A stretch of DNA of 6,906 nucleotides from an uncultured Bacilli bacterium (GCA_944329505.1 CALVIJ010000050.1:1-6906); one strand, 5' to 3'. Counted from the first letter of the stretch, positions 1 to 5,996 are shown. The notes: generated from the letters alone by a model not told the origin. Translations and numbers: made by a program.

Positions 1-648
1 AGCTTTATTGATTAAATTACTAATAACACCAATTTTATCACTGACTTTAGCTCCACCTAAAATTATTGTATATGGCTTTTTAGGTTTGTTTGTTAATTTA
101 TTTAATTTTTTGATTTCATTTTCCACAAGAAAACCAATACCATTTGGTAAATTACTAGCAATACCTAAATTAGATGCATGAGATCTATGAATAGTTCCAA
201 ATGCATCATTGATAAAAATATCGCCTAAACTAGCCCAGTATTCACCTAGTTCTTTATCATTATGGCTTTCTTTTTTACCATCTAAATCTTCGAATCTCGT
301 ATTTTCAATTAAAATTACGTCTTTGTCTTTCATATGATTAATAGCATTTTCTAATTCTTCGCCTCTTGTTTGATTTATGAATTTAACTTTTTTTCTCAAG
401 AGGGTTGATAATCTATCTGCGACTGGTTTTAGAGTATATTTTTCTTTATCTTCTTCGGTTTTTATTCTACCTAAGTGTGATAATAATATAACTTTCGCAT
501 TATTTTTTCTCGCATATCTGATAGTTTTTAAACTTGCTTTTAATCTACTTTCATCTTTAATAATTCCATTTTCGATTGGAACATTAAAGTCACATCTAAT
601 AATAACTTTTTTACCACCTAAATCATAATCTTTGATAGTTTTTTTCAT
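1..648 (-). CDS. pgk: Phosphoglycerate kinase, N-terminal 216 residues (cut by window edge)
   Basis: Cytosolic glycolytic enzyme that transfers phosphate between 1,3-bisphosphoglycerate and ADP to make ATP and 3-phosphoglycerate. The minus frame is open from an ATG at 648 to the left edge. It shows the family motifs in order: DFNVP (residues 20-24), SHLGR (57-61), ENTRF (115-119), the NDAFGT/HRSHAS substrate-binding stretch (about 148-160), and GGAKVSDKI (198-206) at the hinge into the nucleotide-binding half. The family is usually near 395-400 residues, so roughly the C-terminal half is missing only because of the window boundary. A GGAGGA ribosome site at 655-660 lies just before the start and abuts the stop codon of the upstream prepilin gene, leaving a 12 bp gap, so the two are probably co-transcribed. 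No separate promoter fits in that gap. Identification is very secure. Confidence 0.97.
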   Translation of the reverse strand, partial: MKKTIKDYDLGGKKVIIRCDFNVPIENGIIKDESRLKASLKTIRYARKNNAKVILLSHLGRIKTEEDKEKYTLKPVADRLSTLLRKKVKFINQTRGEELENAINHMKDKDVILIENTRFEDLDGKKESHNDKELGEYWASLGDIFINDAFGTIHRSHASNLGIASNLPNGIGFLVENEIKKLNKLTNKPKKPYTIILGGAKVSDKIGVISNLINKA

Positions 649-660
649 GAATCTTCCTCC

Positions 661-1029
661 TTATGGGGCAACATAAGTATATACCAGTGTGCCATTTTCA
701 TTTTTTATAGTTACTGAACTTGCTTCATTAATTAATTGGACATCGGTTTTAGGATTTCTTAAAGTTCCTTGTATAACACCACTAGCTACTAGATCTTCTG
801 TATTAATGGTGACTGTTGTATTAGGAGTTGATTTTAAATCGGCATATCTATCTGGGTGTGTTTCGACATATATTTCAGCAGCATTTTCAATGTTTTGAGT
901 ATATTGCTCATAATTGCTTTCTTGAGATCTTTTGTTTGTCGATACAATACTTGGAACAGATACTAAAACTATGGCTCCTAAAATTGCTAAAATTGCTAGA
1001 AGTTCGACTAGTGTAAACCCATTTTTCAT
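661..1029 (-). CDS. Type IV prepilin-like / pseudopilin protein (ComGC/T4P class), 122 aa
   Basis: Small protein with a canonical class III (prepilin) signal. A short basic leader, MKNG, is followed by FTLVELLAILAILG, giving a predicted prepilin-peptidase cut between G4 and F5, with glutamate at mature position 5 and a hydrophobic helix of about 20 residues. The rest (about residues 30-122) is a polar domain without cysteines. It contains an ADL stretch and an EDLVASG/LRNPKTD region like those of small Gram-positive pilins, and ends in a beta-rich tail. In the family such proteins assemble into pili or pseudopili for DNA uptake, secretion or adhesion. No assembly ATPase, membrane platform protein or prepilin peptidase gene is in the window, so the system it serves is unknown. 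I chose ATG at 1029 over an upstream in-frame GTG at 1038 because that GTG lies inside the AGGTGAT ribosome site. pgk follows 12 bp later. Confidence 0.85.
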   Translation of the reverse strand: MKNGFTLVELLAILAILGAIVLVSVPSIVSTNKRSQESNYEQYTQNIENAAEIYVETHPDRYADLKSTPNTTVTINTEDLVASGVIQGTLRNPKTDVQLINEASSVTIKNENGTLVYTYVAP

Positions 1030-1033
1030 TCTT

Positions 1034-1040
1034 ATCACCT
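1034..1040 (-). promoter_or_regulatory. Ribosome binding site deciding the prepilin start
   Basis: The minus strand reads AGGTGAT, then AAGA, then ATG (1029-1027). The match corresponds to the 3' part of the full AGGAGGTGAT Shine-Dalgarno sequence, so the short spacer is normal. The alternative GTG start (1038-1036) would consume this site and leave no ribosome site of its own. Confidence 0.65.
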
Positions 1041-1046
1041 ATTTTT

Positions 1047-1075
1047 ATTTTATACTATTTTTACAATAATAACAA
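1047..1075 (-). promoter_or_regulatory. Tentative sigma-A promoter for prepilin-pgk
   Basis: The minus strand carries TTGTTA (1075-1070), a 17 bp spacer and TAAAAT (1052-1047). An overlapping TATAAA lies at 1054-1049. The predicted start site (about 1040-1042) falls at the edge of the ribosome site, which is awkward. The call rests mainly on the need for a promoter between the upstream terminator and the prepilin gene. Confidence 0.27.
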
Positions 1076-1106
1076 GTAAATTTAAGTAGTTAGCTTTTTT
1101 GAAAAC

Positions 1107-1146
1107 AAAATAAATTAAAAACTTCGTCTATTTTTAACGAAGTTTT
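1107..1146 (-). terminator. Rho-independent terminator of the PASTA gene
   Basis: A 10 bp perfect inverted repeat, aaaacttcgt (1118-1127) and acgaagtttt (1137-1146), encloses a 9 nt loop. On the minus strand it is followed by a T-rich tail (TTTTTAATTTATTTT). It starts about 10 bp after the PASTA gene stop and separates that gene from prepilin-pgk. Confidence 0.8.
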
Positions 1147-1156
1147 ACAATATTCT

Positions 1157-1960
1157 TTAACTTGCTTTGTTGTTTGGATTATTGGTATCTTCTGGCTGAT
1201 TAGAATTATCATTAGTAGATTGATTTTCGTCAGCATTAGTATCTTCATTTTTAGAGACTGTGATAGTTACTGTTTCGGTGTTTTCTATTTTTTTACCAGA
1301 TCTGATACTTTGATCTAAAACAAGATTATTTTCTTCAGTAGATGTTTTATAAACTATTTCATATTTAACATTATTTTCATTTAACTTTTCTAAAGCTTCA
1401 TCTAAGGTTAATCCTGTAACATATGGAACAGTTACTTTAGTATCTAGGACACCAACAGTTAGTTTTATAACTGTATTTTCCATAACTTTAGAACCTGCTT
1501 TTTTATTTTGGTTGATAACTATTCCAACTTCATCTTCATCGGTAACTGTTTCTTCAACTATTTGAGCTTGTAATTTATTTTCTCTTAAGGCTTTTTCTGC
1601 TTGATTATAACTATAACCCATAACATCAGGAACAACAATATTTTGATTTTGATAAATGTAATATCCTAAATATGCGGCAACTCCTAAAGCAGCTATACTT
1701 AATAATATGAAGAAAAACATCATAAAGCTCTGAAAGAAACTCATTTTACCTTTTTGCTTATCATTATTTCTATCTTTATATTTTACTTTTGTTTTAGTTT
1801 TGTTTTTACTTTTTGTTTTTGTTTTACCACGTTTTTGTTTTACTTTTTTATCTTCTTTTTGATTATAATTTTCTACTTCTTCGTCGAGCGGAAAACCACA
1901 TCTTTTACAGAAAAATGAATCATTGTCATTTTCTATTCCACATTTTGGACAATAACGCAT
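1157..1960 (-). CDS. Zinc-ribbon, single-pass membrane protein with two extracellular PASTA domains, 267 aa
   Basis: Domain order is clear. Residues 4-21 form a zinc ribbon with two CxxC knuckles (Cys4, Cys7, Cys18, Cys21). Residues about 37-72 are a strongly basic Lys/Thr-rich linker. Residues about 79-103 are a transmembrane helix. Residues about 108-170 and 175-236 are two PASTA repeats, each beginning VPDVMG or VPYVTG, with the helix region (NQAEKAL, DEALEKL) and a closing GSKV/GKKI turn plus beta strand. Residues about 237-267 are an Asn/Asp-rich tail. The expected topology is cytosolic zinc ribbon and external PASTA. PASTA domains in Ser/Thr kinases and penicillin-binding proteins bind muropeptides or beta-lactam-like ligands, but this protein has no kinase or transpeptidase domain. 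A sensing or scaffolding role at the cell wall is inference. ATG at 1960 has a GAGGTGA ribosome site (1965-1971). The gene looks monocistronic, with its own promoter and terminator. Confidence 0.88.
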   Translation of the reverse strand: MRYCPKCGIENDNDSFFCKRCGFPLDEEVENYNQKEDKKVKQKRGKTKTKSKNKTKTKVKYKDRNNDKQKGKMSFFQSFMMFFFILLSIAALGVAAYLGYYIYQNQNIVVPDVMGYSYNQAEKALRENKLQAQIVEETVTDEDEVGIVINQNKKAGSKVMENTVIKLTVGVLDTKVTVPYVTGLTLDEALEKLNENNVKYEIVYKTSTEENNLVLDQSIRSGKKIENTETVTITVSKNEDTNADENQSTNDNSNQPEDTNNPNNKAS

Positions 1961-1979
1961 AAAATCACCTCACACTATT

Positions 1980-2007
1980 ATTATAGTCTTTTTAAAATTT
2001 TTTACAA
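1980..2007 (-). promoter_or_regulatory. Sigma-A-like promoter of the PASTA gene
   Basis: The minus strand reads TTGTAA (2007-2002, 4 of 6 consensus positions), a 16 bp spacer, and a perfect TATAAT (1985-1980). The predicted start site near 1973 leaves a leader of only about 13 nt, just long enough for the ribosome site at 1965-1971. It lies downstream of the gap terminator, as an independent promoter should. Confidence 0.5.
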
Positions 2008-2012
2008 ATTAT

Positions 2013-2047
2013 AAAAAATTAAAAAGAAGATATGTTTTTATCTTCTT
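2013..2047 (-). terminator. Rho-independent terminator of gap
   Basis: A 9 bp perfect inverted repeat, aagaagata (2024-2032) and tatcttctt (2039-2047), has a 6 nt loop. On the minus strand a TTTAATTTTTT tail follows. The foot of the hairpin overlaps the gap stop codon (2048-2046). Confidence 0.8.
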
Positions 2048-3047
2048 ATTTGAATAGATATTTAGCTGTTCTAACCATTTGAGATGAATAGCTCATTTCA
2101 TTATCATACCAAGCAACTACTTTAACTAAGTTACCTGTTTCTGTTTCTAAGACATCAGTTAGTAATCCATCGACAATAGCTCCATGAGTTTCCCCAATGA
2201 CATCACTTGAAACGATTGGATCTGTAGTATAACCTAAGGTTTCGTTTTGATTTTGTTTGAATACTTCGTTTATTTCTTCAATAGTTACTTTTTTATTTAG
2301 TTCTAAAGTTAAGTCAACAACTGAACCAGTAGTTACAGGTACTCTAATCGCACTTCCATCTAATTTACCATTTAAGCTTGGAATAACTTTTCCTAAAGCA
2401 CTAGCAGCGCCAGTTGATGTTGGTATCATATTAGCGGCTGCAGCTCTACCTCTTCTAGATTTAGCTCCCTTTTTATGAGGAACATCTAATACTGTTTGAT
2501 CATTAGTATAAGCATGAACTGTTGTCATATATCCTTTTTTAATACCAAAGGCATTATTTAAAACATTGGTGACAGGAGCTAGACAGTTAGTTGTACATGA
2601 AGCAGCACTTATGATTTGCTCGGTTCCATCTAAAGTATTTTCATTTACGCCATAAACGATTGTTTTTAAATCACCTTTGGCTGGAGCTGAGATGATTACT
2701 TTTTTAGCTCCGGCATTGATATGGGCTAGAGCTTTTTCTTTGCTTGTGAATTTACCAGTACATTCGAAAACGGCATCGATTTCTAAATCTTTCCAAGGTA
2801 AATTACTTGGGTCTATTTCCGCATATATTTTTATTTTTCTTCCCTTTACGATAATTCCATCTTCATCATAAGATATCTCATTTGGAAGATATCTTCTATG
2901 AGATGTATCATATTTTAGTAAATAAGCAAGTTGTTCTGGGTCTGTTAAATCATTGATAGCTACAACTTCCATTTCTGGGTCTTCTTCCATAATTCTAAAT
3001 ACTAAACGACCAATACGGCCAAATCCATTAATTGCGACTTTTATCAT
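2046..3047 (-). CDS. gap: Glyceraldehyde-3-phosphate dehydrogenase, NAD-type (phosphorylating), 333 aa
   Basis: Cytosolic glycolytic enzyme that oxidises glyceraldehyde-3-phosphate with NAD and phosphate to 1,3-bisphosphoglycerate, the substrate of Pgk. The N-terminal Rossmann motif is NGFGRIG (residues 7-13). Asp33 in the AINDLTD stretch is the acidic residue that usually favours NAD and marks the glycolytic GapA type rather than the NADP-using GapB type. The active-site Cys151 lies in SAASCTTNC, and the partner His178 in TTVHAYTND. The phosphate-binding segments STGAA (211-215) and IRVP (234-237) and the C-terminal WYDNE (313-317) are present. Length is normal for the family. ATG at 3047 is preceded by a GAAAGGA site that overlaps the stop codon of the kinase gene, with a 15 bp gap, so the two are probably one transcript. 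Identification is very secure; the preference for NAD is inferred from one residue. Confidence 0.98.
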   Translation of the reverse strand: MIKVAINGFGRIGRLVFRIMEEDPEMEVVAINDLTDPEQLAYLLKYDTSHRRYLPNEISYDEDGIIVKGRKIKIYAEIDPSNLPWKDLEIDAVFECTGKFTSKEKALAHINAGAKKVIISAPAKGDLKTIVYGVNENTLDGTEQIISAASCTTNCLAPVTNVLNNAFGIKKGYMTTVHAYTNDQTVLDVPHKKGAKSRRGRAAAANMIPTSTGAASALGKVIPSLNGKLDGSAIRVPVTTGSVVDLTLELNKKVTIEEINEVFKQNQNETLGYTTDPIVSSDVIGETHGAIVDGLLTDVLETETGNLVKVVAWYDNEMSYSSQMVRTAKYLFK

Positions 3048-3062
3048 TTTATCAAATCCTTT

Positions 3063-4724
3063 CTAATCTTCAAAGACGCTTCCACCGATGAATTCTCTTA
3101 AGATTGAATCTTTTGGAACGACTTCACTAGTTATTGGTAAGAAGTTTCTAAGTAAGTTAATTAATCTTATTGCTTCTGGATACTGACTACTATTACTATC
3201 AATACCATATAATAGTGGTTCAGCATATATTCTTAAAACTGATAATTCATAACCTAATGAGGAATTTATCATAGCATCAGCATCATCTTGATATGGATAG
3301 ATACTGAGTCTTGCTTCTTTATCAACATTTGGCCACATGGTTAAAGTTGTTTCAGCATTTGTTCCTCTAAATAAGTTATCTCTGACAATTCTTCTAATTT
3401 TTCTAACATCAGTTGTATGAACTCTATTATGATTATCTAGTTTTAAGTGAATAAGTGGGCTCATAAAGATTTTAAATTTATTTTCTCTTGGAATATTTTT
3501 AGTTAGTTTTTCATTTAAGGTATGAATGCCCTCAATTATTAAAATTTCATCTTTTTTTAATTTTAAATAATTATTATTAAATTCTTTTTTACCAGTTATA
3601 AAATCAAAGGTTGGCATTAAGACTTTATGACCATTTAATAATTTAGTTAAATGATTATTAAATAAAGTGGTGTCGATTGATTCAATACTTGAAAAGTCTA
3701 ACTGTCCATTTTCATCTCTTGGAGAGTGCTCGCGATCAACAAAGTAATCATCTAAAGAAATTTTATGACAATTTATTCCTTTTACTTTTAAGTATAGAGA
3801 TAATTTTTTGGCCGTTGTTGTTTTTCCACTAGATGATGGACCGGCTAAAAGAATTATTTTAATCTGTTCTCTTTTTCTATAGATTTCTTCGGCAATTAAA
3901 GATAGCTGATCTTCATAATGAGTTTCAAATAATCTTAACATGTCGGAATATTTTCCTTCAGTACATATTTTATTTAAATCTGGAGCTGTACTGATACCAA
4001 TTGTTCTACCCCAGCTTTGAAAACTTTTATAAGTATCAAAGGTTAATTTATGATGGATATATTTATCAACTGTATTAGGGTCTTTTGTACTTGGATAAGT
4101 TAAAATAAAACTATTTTCTTTTAAATATATCATATCAAATTTATCTAAAAGACCTGTATTATAAACTAATGGGCCATAGAAATAATCATATATTCCATCT
4201 AAAGAATATAGAGTAACTGTTTTATTAGTCATATATCTGAAGCTTTCAACTTTATCCATTTGATGATGTTTTTTAAAGTATTTTATGGCATCAAATCTAT
4301 CTACTAACATTTCTTTGAAAGTAAATTTTTGATTAACCATTTTTTTCATTTGTTCTTTTATTTTTTCGGCAGTGACTTTTGTTATTCTTTGACCCGTTAT
4401 TTCACAGTAAATTCCATTTTCTAATGAATAATTTATTAAGATATCTGTTTCGTCACCTAATACTTTTTTGGTAGCTACAGTTACTAAGAATTCTAAGCTT
4501 CTAGAATATATACGGTTACCAATAGCCATACTTAAATCATAAAATTCTACTCTTTCATTACTTGTTACTTTGGTATTTAGACCAACTAAAAATTCGCCTA
4601 ACCTAGCTCCGACAATTGGATATTTAAATTCATCTTTCACCTTTTTAGCTACTTCATATAAAGTTGTATCTTCTGGTATATCTTCTAAATATGTATTTTT
4701 ATATTTCAATTTGAGATTTCTCAT
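3063..4724 (-). CDS. TGS-domain nucleoside (uridine-type) kinase, 553 aa
   Basis: Two-part protein. Residues about 1-65 resemble a TGS domain (the ubiquitin-like fold at the start of threonyl-tRNA synthetase). Residues about 70-250 resemble the ThrRS-like second domain but without obvious catalytic zinc ligands. Residues about 288-490 form a phosphoribulokinase/uridine-kinase-type P-loop kinase, with Walker A GPSSSGKTT (295-303), the substrate-side LDDYF (324-328) followed by HSPRDENG (333-340), and a hydrophobic Walker-B-like strand ILIIEGIH (394-401). NCBI calls this architecture nucleoside kinase or uridine kinase, so phosphorylation of a nucleoside by ATP or GTP is the best guess; the true substrate cannot be read from the sequence. 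ATG at 4724 has an AGGAGGT site (4730-4736). It ends in TAG, the only non-TAA stop in the window, 15 bp before gap. I found no convincing promoter upstream. Confidence 0.88.
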   Translation of the reverse strand: MRNLKLKYKNTYLEDIPEDTTLYEVAKKVKDEFKYPIVGARLGEFLVGLNTKVTSNERVEFYDLSMAIGNRIYSRSLEFLVTVATKKVLGDETDILINYSLENGIYCEITGQRITKVTAEKIKEQMKKMVNQKFTFKEMLVDRFDAIKYFKKHHQMDKVESFRYMTNKTVTLYSLDGIYDYFYGPLVYNTGLLDKFDMIYLKENSFILTYPSTKDPNTVDKYIHHKLTFDTYKSFQSWGRTIGISTAPDLNKICTEGKYSDMLRLFETHYEDQLSLIAEEIYRKREQIKIILLAGPSSSGKTTTAKKLSLYLKVKGINCHKISLDDYFVDREHSPRDENGQLDFSSIESIDTTLFNNHLTKLLNGHKVLMPTFDFITGKKEFNNNYLKLKKDEILIIEGIHTLNEKLTKNIPRENKFKIFMSPLIHLKLDNHNRVHTTDVRKIRRIVRDNLFRGTNAETTLTMWPNVDKEARLSIYPYQDDADAMINSSLGYELSVLRIYAEPLLYGIDSNSSQYPEAIRLINLLRNFLPITSEVVPKDSILREFIGGSVFED

Positions 4725-4785
4725 GCCAGACCTCCTTTATTTTCTATATTTTAGCTTAACACAAATAGATAATTTTGTCATGTTT

Positions 4786-4806
4786 TTTGATGAATAATAT
4801 TTGATG
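4786..4806. repeat. Direct repeat TTTGATG upstream of clpP
   Basis: TTTGATG occurs at 4786-4792 and again at 4800-4806, 14 bp apart start to start, in the intergenic region between the divergent kinase gene and clpP. It lies where a regulator of clpP could bind. It resembles the reverse complement of the CtsR heptad (TTTGACC) at five of seven positions, but the spacing differs from the CtsR box. Confidence 0.35.
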
Positions 4807-4817
4807 TTTACACCTAT

Positions 4818-4823
4818 TATAAT
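4818..4823 (+). promoter_or_regulatory. Possible -10 element of clpP
   Basis: A perfect TATAAT lies directly upstream of the clpP ribosome site. No good -35 sits 16-18 bp before it (the hexamer at the 17 bp position is TAATAT). The start site it predicts (about 4830) falls inside the AGGAGG at 4828-4833. It may be a chance match or a weak activator-dependent promoter. Confidence 0.25.
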
Positions 4824-4827
4824 TATG

Positions 4828-4833
4828 AGGAGG
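4828..4833 (+). promoter_or_regulatory. Ribosome binding site deciding the clpP start
   Basis: AGGAGG followed by a 6 nt spacer (GATTTT) and ATG at 4840. This fixes the start at MNLIPSVVEK, which matches how Bacillus ClpP begins, and rules out the upstream TTG at 4801, which would add 13 unrelated residues. Confidence 0.85.
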
Positions 4834-4839
4834 GATTTT

Positions 4840-5409
4840 ATGAATTTAATTCCAAGTGTGGTTGAAAAAAGTAGTGATGGTGAAAGAGCTTATGATATAT
4901 ATTCTAGGTTACTCAAAGATAGAATTATTATTTTAAGTGGGGAAATTGACGATAATTTAGCTAATTCGATTGTGGCTCAACTTCTCTATTTGGATTCAAT
5001 AAACCACGATCCGATTAATTTATATATTAATTCACCTGGTGGAAGTATTACTTCTGGTATGGCTATTTACGATACAATGAACTATATTAAAAGTAAGGTA
5101 TCAACAATATGTATTGGTATGGCAGCAAGTATGGCGGCTTTCTTACTTTCATCTGGGGCTAAAGATATGAGATTTATTTTGCCTAATGGTGAAGTAATGA
5201 TTCATCAACCTTTAGGCGGTGCACAAGGACAGGCAACGGAAATTAAAATTGCGGCTGAAAGAATTTTAAAATTAAAAGAAAAATTGAATAAGATTTTGAG
5301 TTCTAATACTGGGCAAAGTTTAGAAAAAATTCAAAATGATACTGAAAGAGATTATTTTTTATCAGCTGAAGAGGCTTTAGATTATGGACTTGTCGATAAG
5401 ATATTATAA
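4840..5409 (+). CDS. clpP: ATP-dependent Clp protease proteolytic subunit, 189 aa
   Basis: Serine peptidase that forms the two-ring barrel used with ClpX or ClpC-type ATPases to degrade regulators and damaged proteins in the cytosol. The catalytic triad is complete: Ser97 in GMAASMAAF, His122 in MIHQPLGG and Asp171 in the NDTERDYF stretch. The N-terminus (MNLIPSVVEK, then GERAYDIYSRLLKDRII) and the INSPGGSI glycine-rich loop are close to Bacillus ClpP. The protein stops at LVDKIL and so lacks the short charged tail found in many homologues; the catalytic core is intact. It is the only plus-strand gene here, divergent from the kinase gene and convergent with the exported-protein gene. In Bacillus clpP is controlled by CtsR and stress; no canonical CtsR box (two heptads 3 bp apart) is present. 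Identification is very secure. Confidence 0.98.
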   Translation: MNLIPSVVEKSSDGERAYDIYSRLLKDRIIILSGEIDDNLANSIVAQLLYLDSINHDPINLYINSPGGSITSGMAIYDTMNYIKSKVSTICIGMAASMAAFLLSSGAKDMRFILPNGEVMIHQPLGGAQGQATEIKIAAERILKLKEKLNKILSSNTGQSLEKIQNDTERDYFLSAEEALDYGLVDKIL

Positions 5410-5436
5410 AAACCAGCTTTTTTGCTGGTTTAATTA
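5406..5436. terminator. Bidirectional terminator shared by clpP and the convergent exported-protein gene
   Basis: An 8 bp perfect stem, aaaccagc (5410-5417) and gctggttt (5424-5431), has a TTTTTT loop. On plus it follows the clpP stop directly and is followed by TTTAATTATTTT. On minus its foot overlaps the stop codon of the exported-protein gene (5432-5430) and is followed by TTTTTATAAT. Both directions therefore have hairpin plus T-rich tail. Confidence 0.82.
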
Positions 5437-5942
5437 TTTTGAACATAATCTAGGGCAACTGTAAGAGTACTATCAATATCTGTTGGTTGACTTGTTATAT
5501 CTGGGTTATATGTCACAGTAACATCGAAGGTTGTATTTGAGTGCTCACCTAAAATATCATTTTCACTAATTCTTGAAATTTGGAATAAAATGGCTGGATT
5601 ATTTTCATCATTTATGGTTAATTGGTTTAATCTAGCAGCGATATTACCTTCATTAGCAACGGTAACTTCATATGTCATACTGTCACCAGGACTTACTAAA
5701 TTAGTTTTAAATGTGGCAGTTGTATTATTGATAACTGCTGGTTCTTCAGCTTTTGATGCTCCTCCAGTAAATGCTTTAACCTTAATATCCGTTATTCTTA
5801 TGTCCCAACTACTTGTAATAGTAGATGAACCATTAATGGTTAAATTAGTAGAAAAACTAGCGTAACCGATGGCCATAAATACAACTATTAAACATAACCC
5901 AACTATCATCCAACCTTTTTGAGATTTATTCATTTTTTTCAT
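5430..5942 (-). CDS. Small exported beta-sandwich protein, TasA/camelysin-like, 170 aa
   Basis: Residues 1-10 are basic and are followed by a hydrophobic segment (about 11-28) ending in AIGYASF, which looks like a signal peptide or membrane anchor. A signal peptidase cut near Ala27 is plausible. The remainder is Thr/Asn/Ser-rich and beta-strand-like. It holds the stretch SPGDSMTYEVTVANEGNIAA (84-103), the PGxSxxYxVxVxNxG pattern found in Ig-like and TasA/camelysin-like surface proteins. No cysteine occurs in the mature part, and there is no LPxTG sorting motif. A function in matrix, spore coat or surface decoration would be inference; the TasA resemblance is architectural and not proven. No dedicated signal peptidase (SipW) gene is adjacent. 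ATG at 5942 has AGGAG at 5951-5955. The gene stands alone behind a strong promoter and converges on clpP, ending in the shared terminator. Confidence 0.72.
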   Translation of the reverse strand: MKKMNKSQKGWMIVGLCLIVVFMAIGYASFSTNLTINGSSTITSSWDIRITDIKVKAFTGGASKAEEPAVINNTTATFKTNLVSPGDSMTYEVTVANEGNIAARLNQLTINDENNPAILFQISRISENDILGEHSNTTFDVTVTYNPDITSQPTDIDSTLTVALDYVQNN

Positions 5943-5967
5943 TCTATCTTCTCCTACCTTTAATATA

Positions 5968-5996
5968 ATTATAAGGGTTTATATTTATAAAGTCAA
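5968..5996 (-). promoter_or_regulatory. Near-consensus sigma-A promoter of the exported-protein gene
   Basis: The minus strand reads TTGACT (5996-5991), a 17 bp spacer, and TATAAT (5973-5968), matching 11 of 12 consensus positions. The predicted start near 5961 leaves a 19 nt leader with an AGGAG ribosome site. This is the best vegetative promoter in the window and implies high expression during growth, unless a repressor acts. Confidence 0.75.

Noticed and set aside
1030..1038. GTG start for the prepilin gene at 1038
   Set aside because: The GTG is part of the AGGTGAT ribosome site that serves the ATG at 1029, and prepilin leaders are commonly this short.
2257..2478. Plus-strand open frames inside gap, the kinase, the prepilin, pgk and the exported-protein gene
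   Set aside because: They are antisense to strongly conserved genes, have no ribosome sites of note, and encode hydrophobic or low-complexity sequence typical of reverse-complement reading of AT-rich genes.
4725..4785. Promoter for the kinase-gap unit
   Set aside because: AT-rich hexamers such as TAAAAT at 4748-4753 are present, but none has a reasonable -35 at 16-18 bp, so no call is made.
4786..4806. Canonical CtsR operator upstream of clpP
   Set aside because: A CtsR box needs two heptads 3 bp apart with GGTCAAA identity; here the heptads are 7 bp apart and match only at five of seven positions.
4801..4839. Upstream TTG start for clpP adding 13 residues
   Set aside because: The extension has no ribosome site, is unlike any ClpP N-terminus, and the ATG at 4840 has AGGAGG at ideal spacing and gives the family's usual start.
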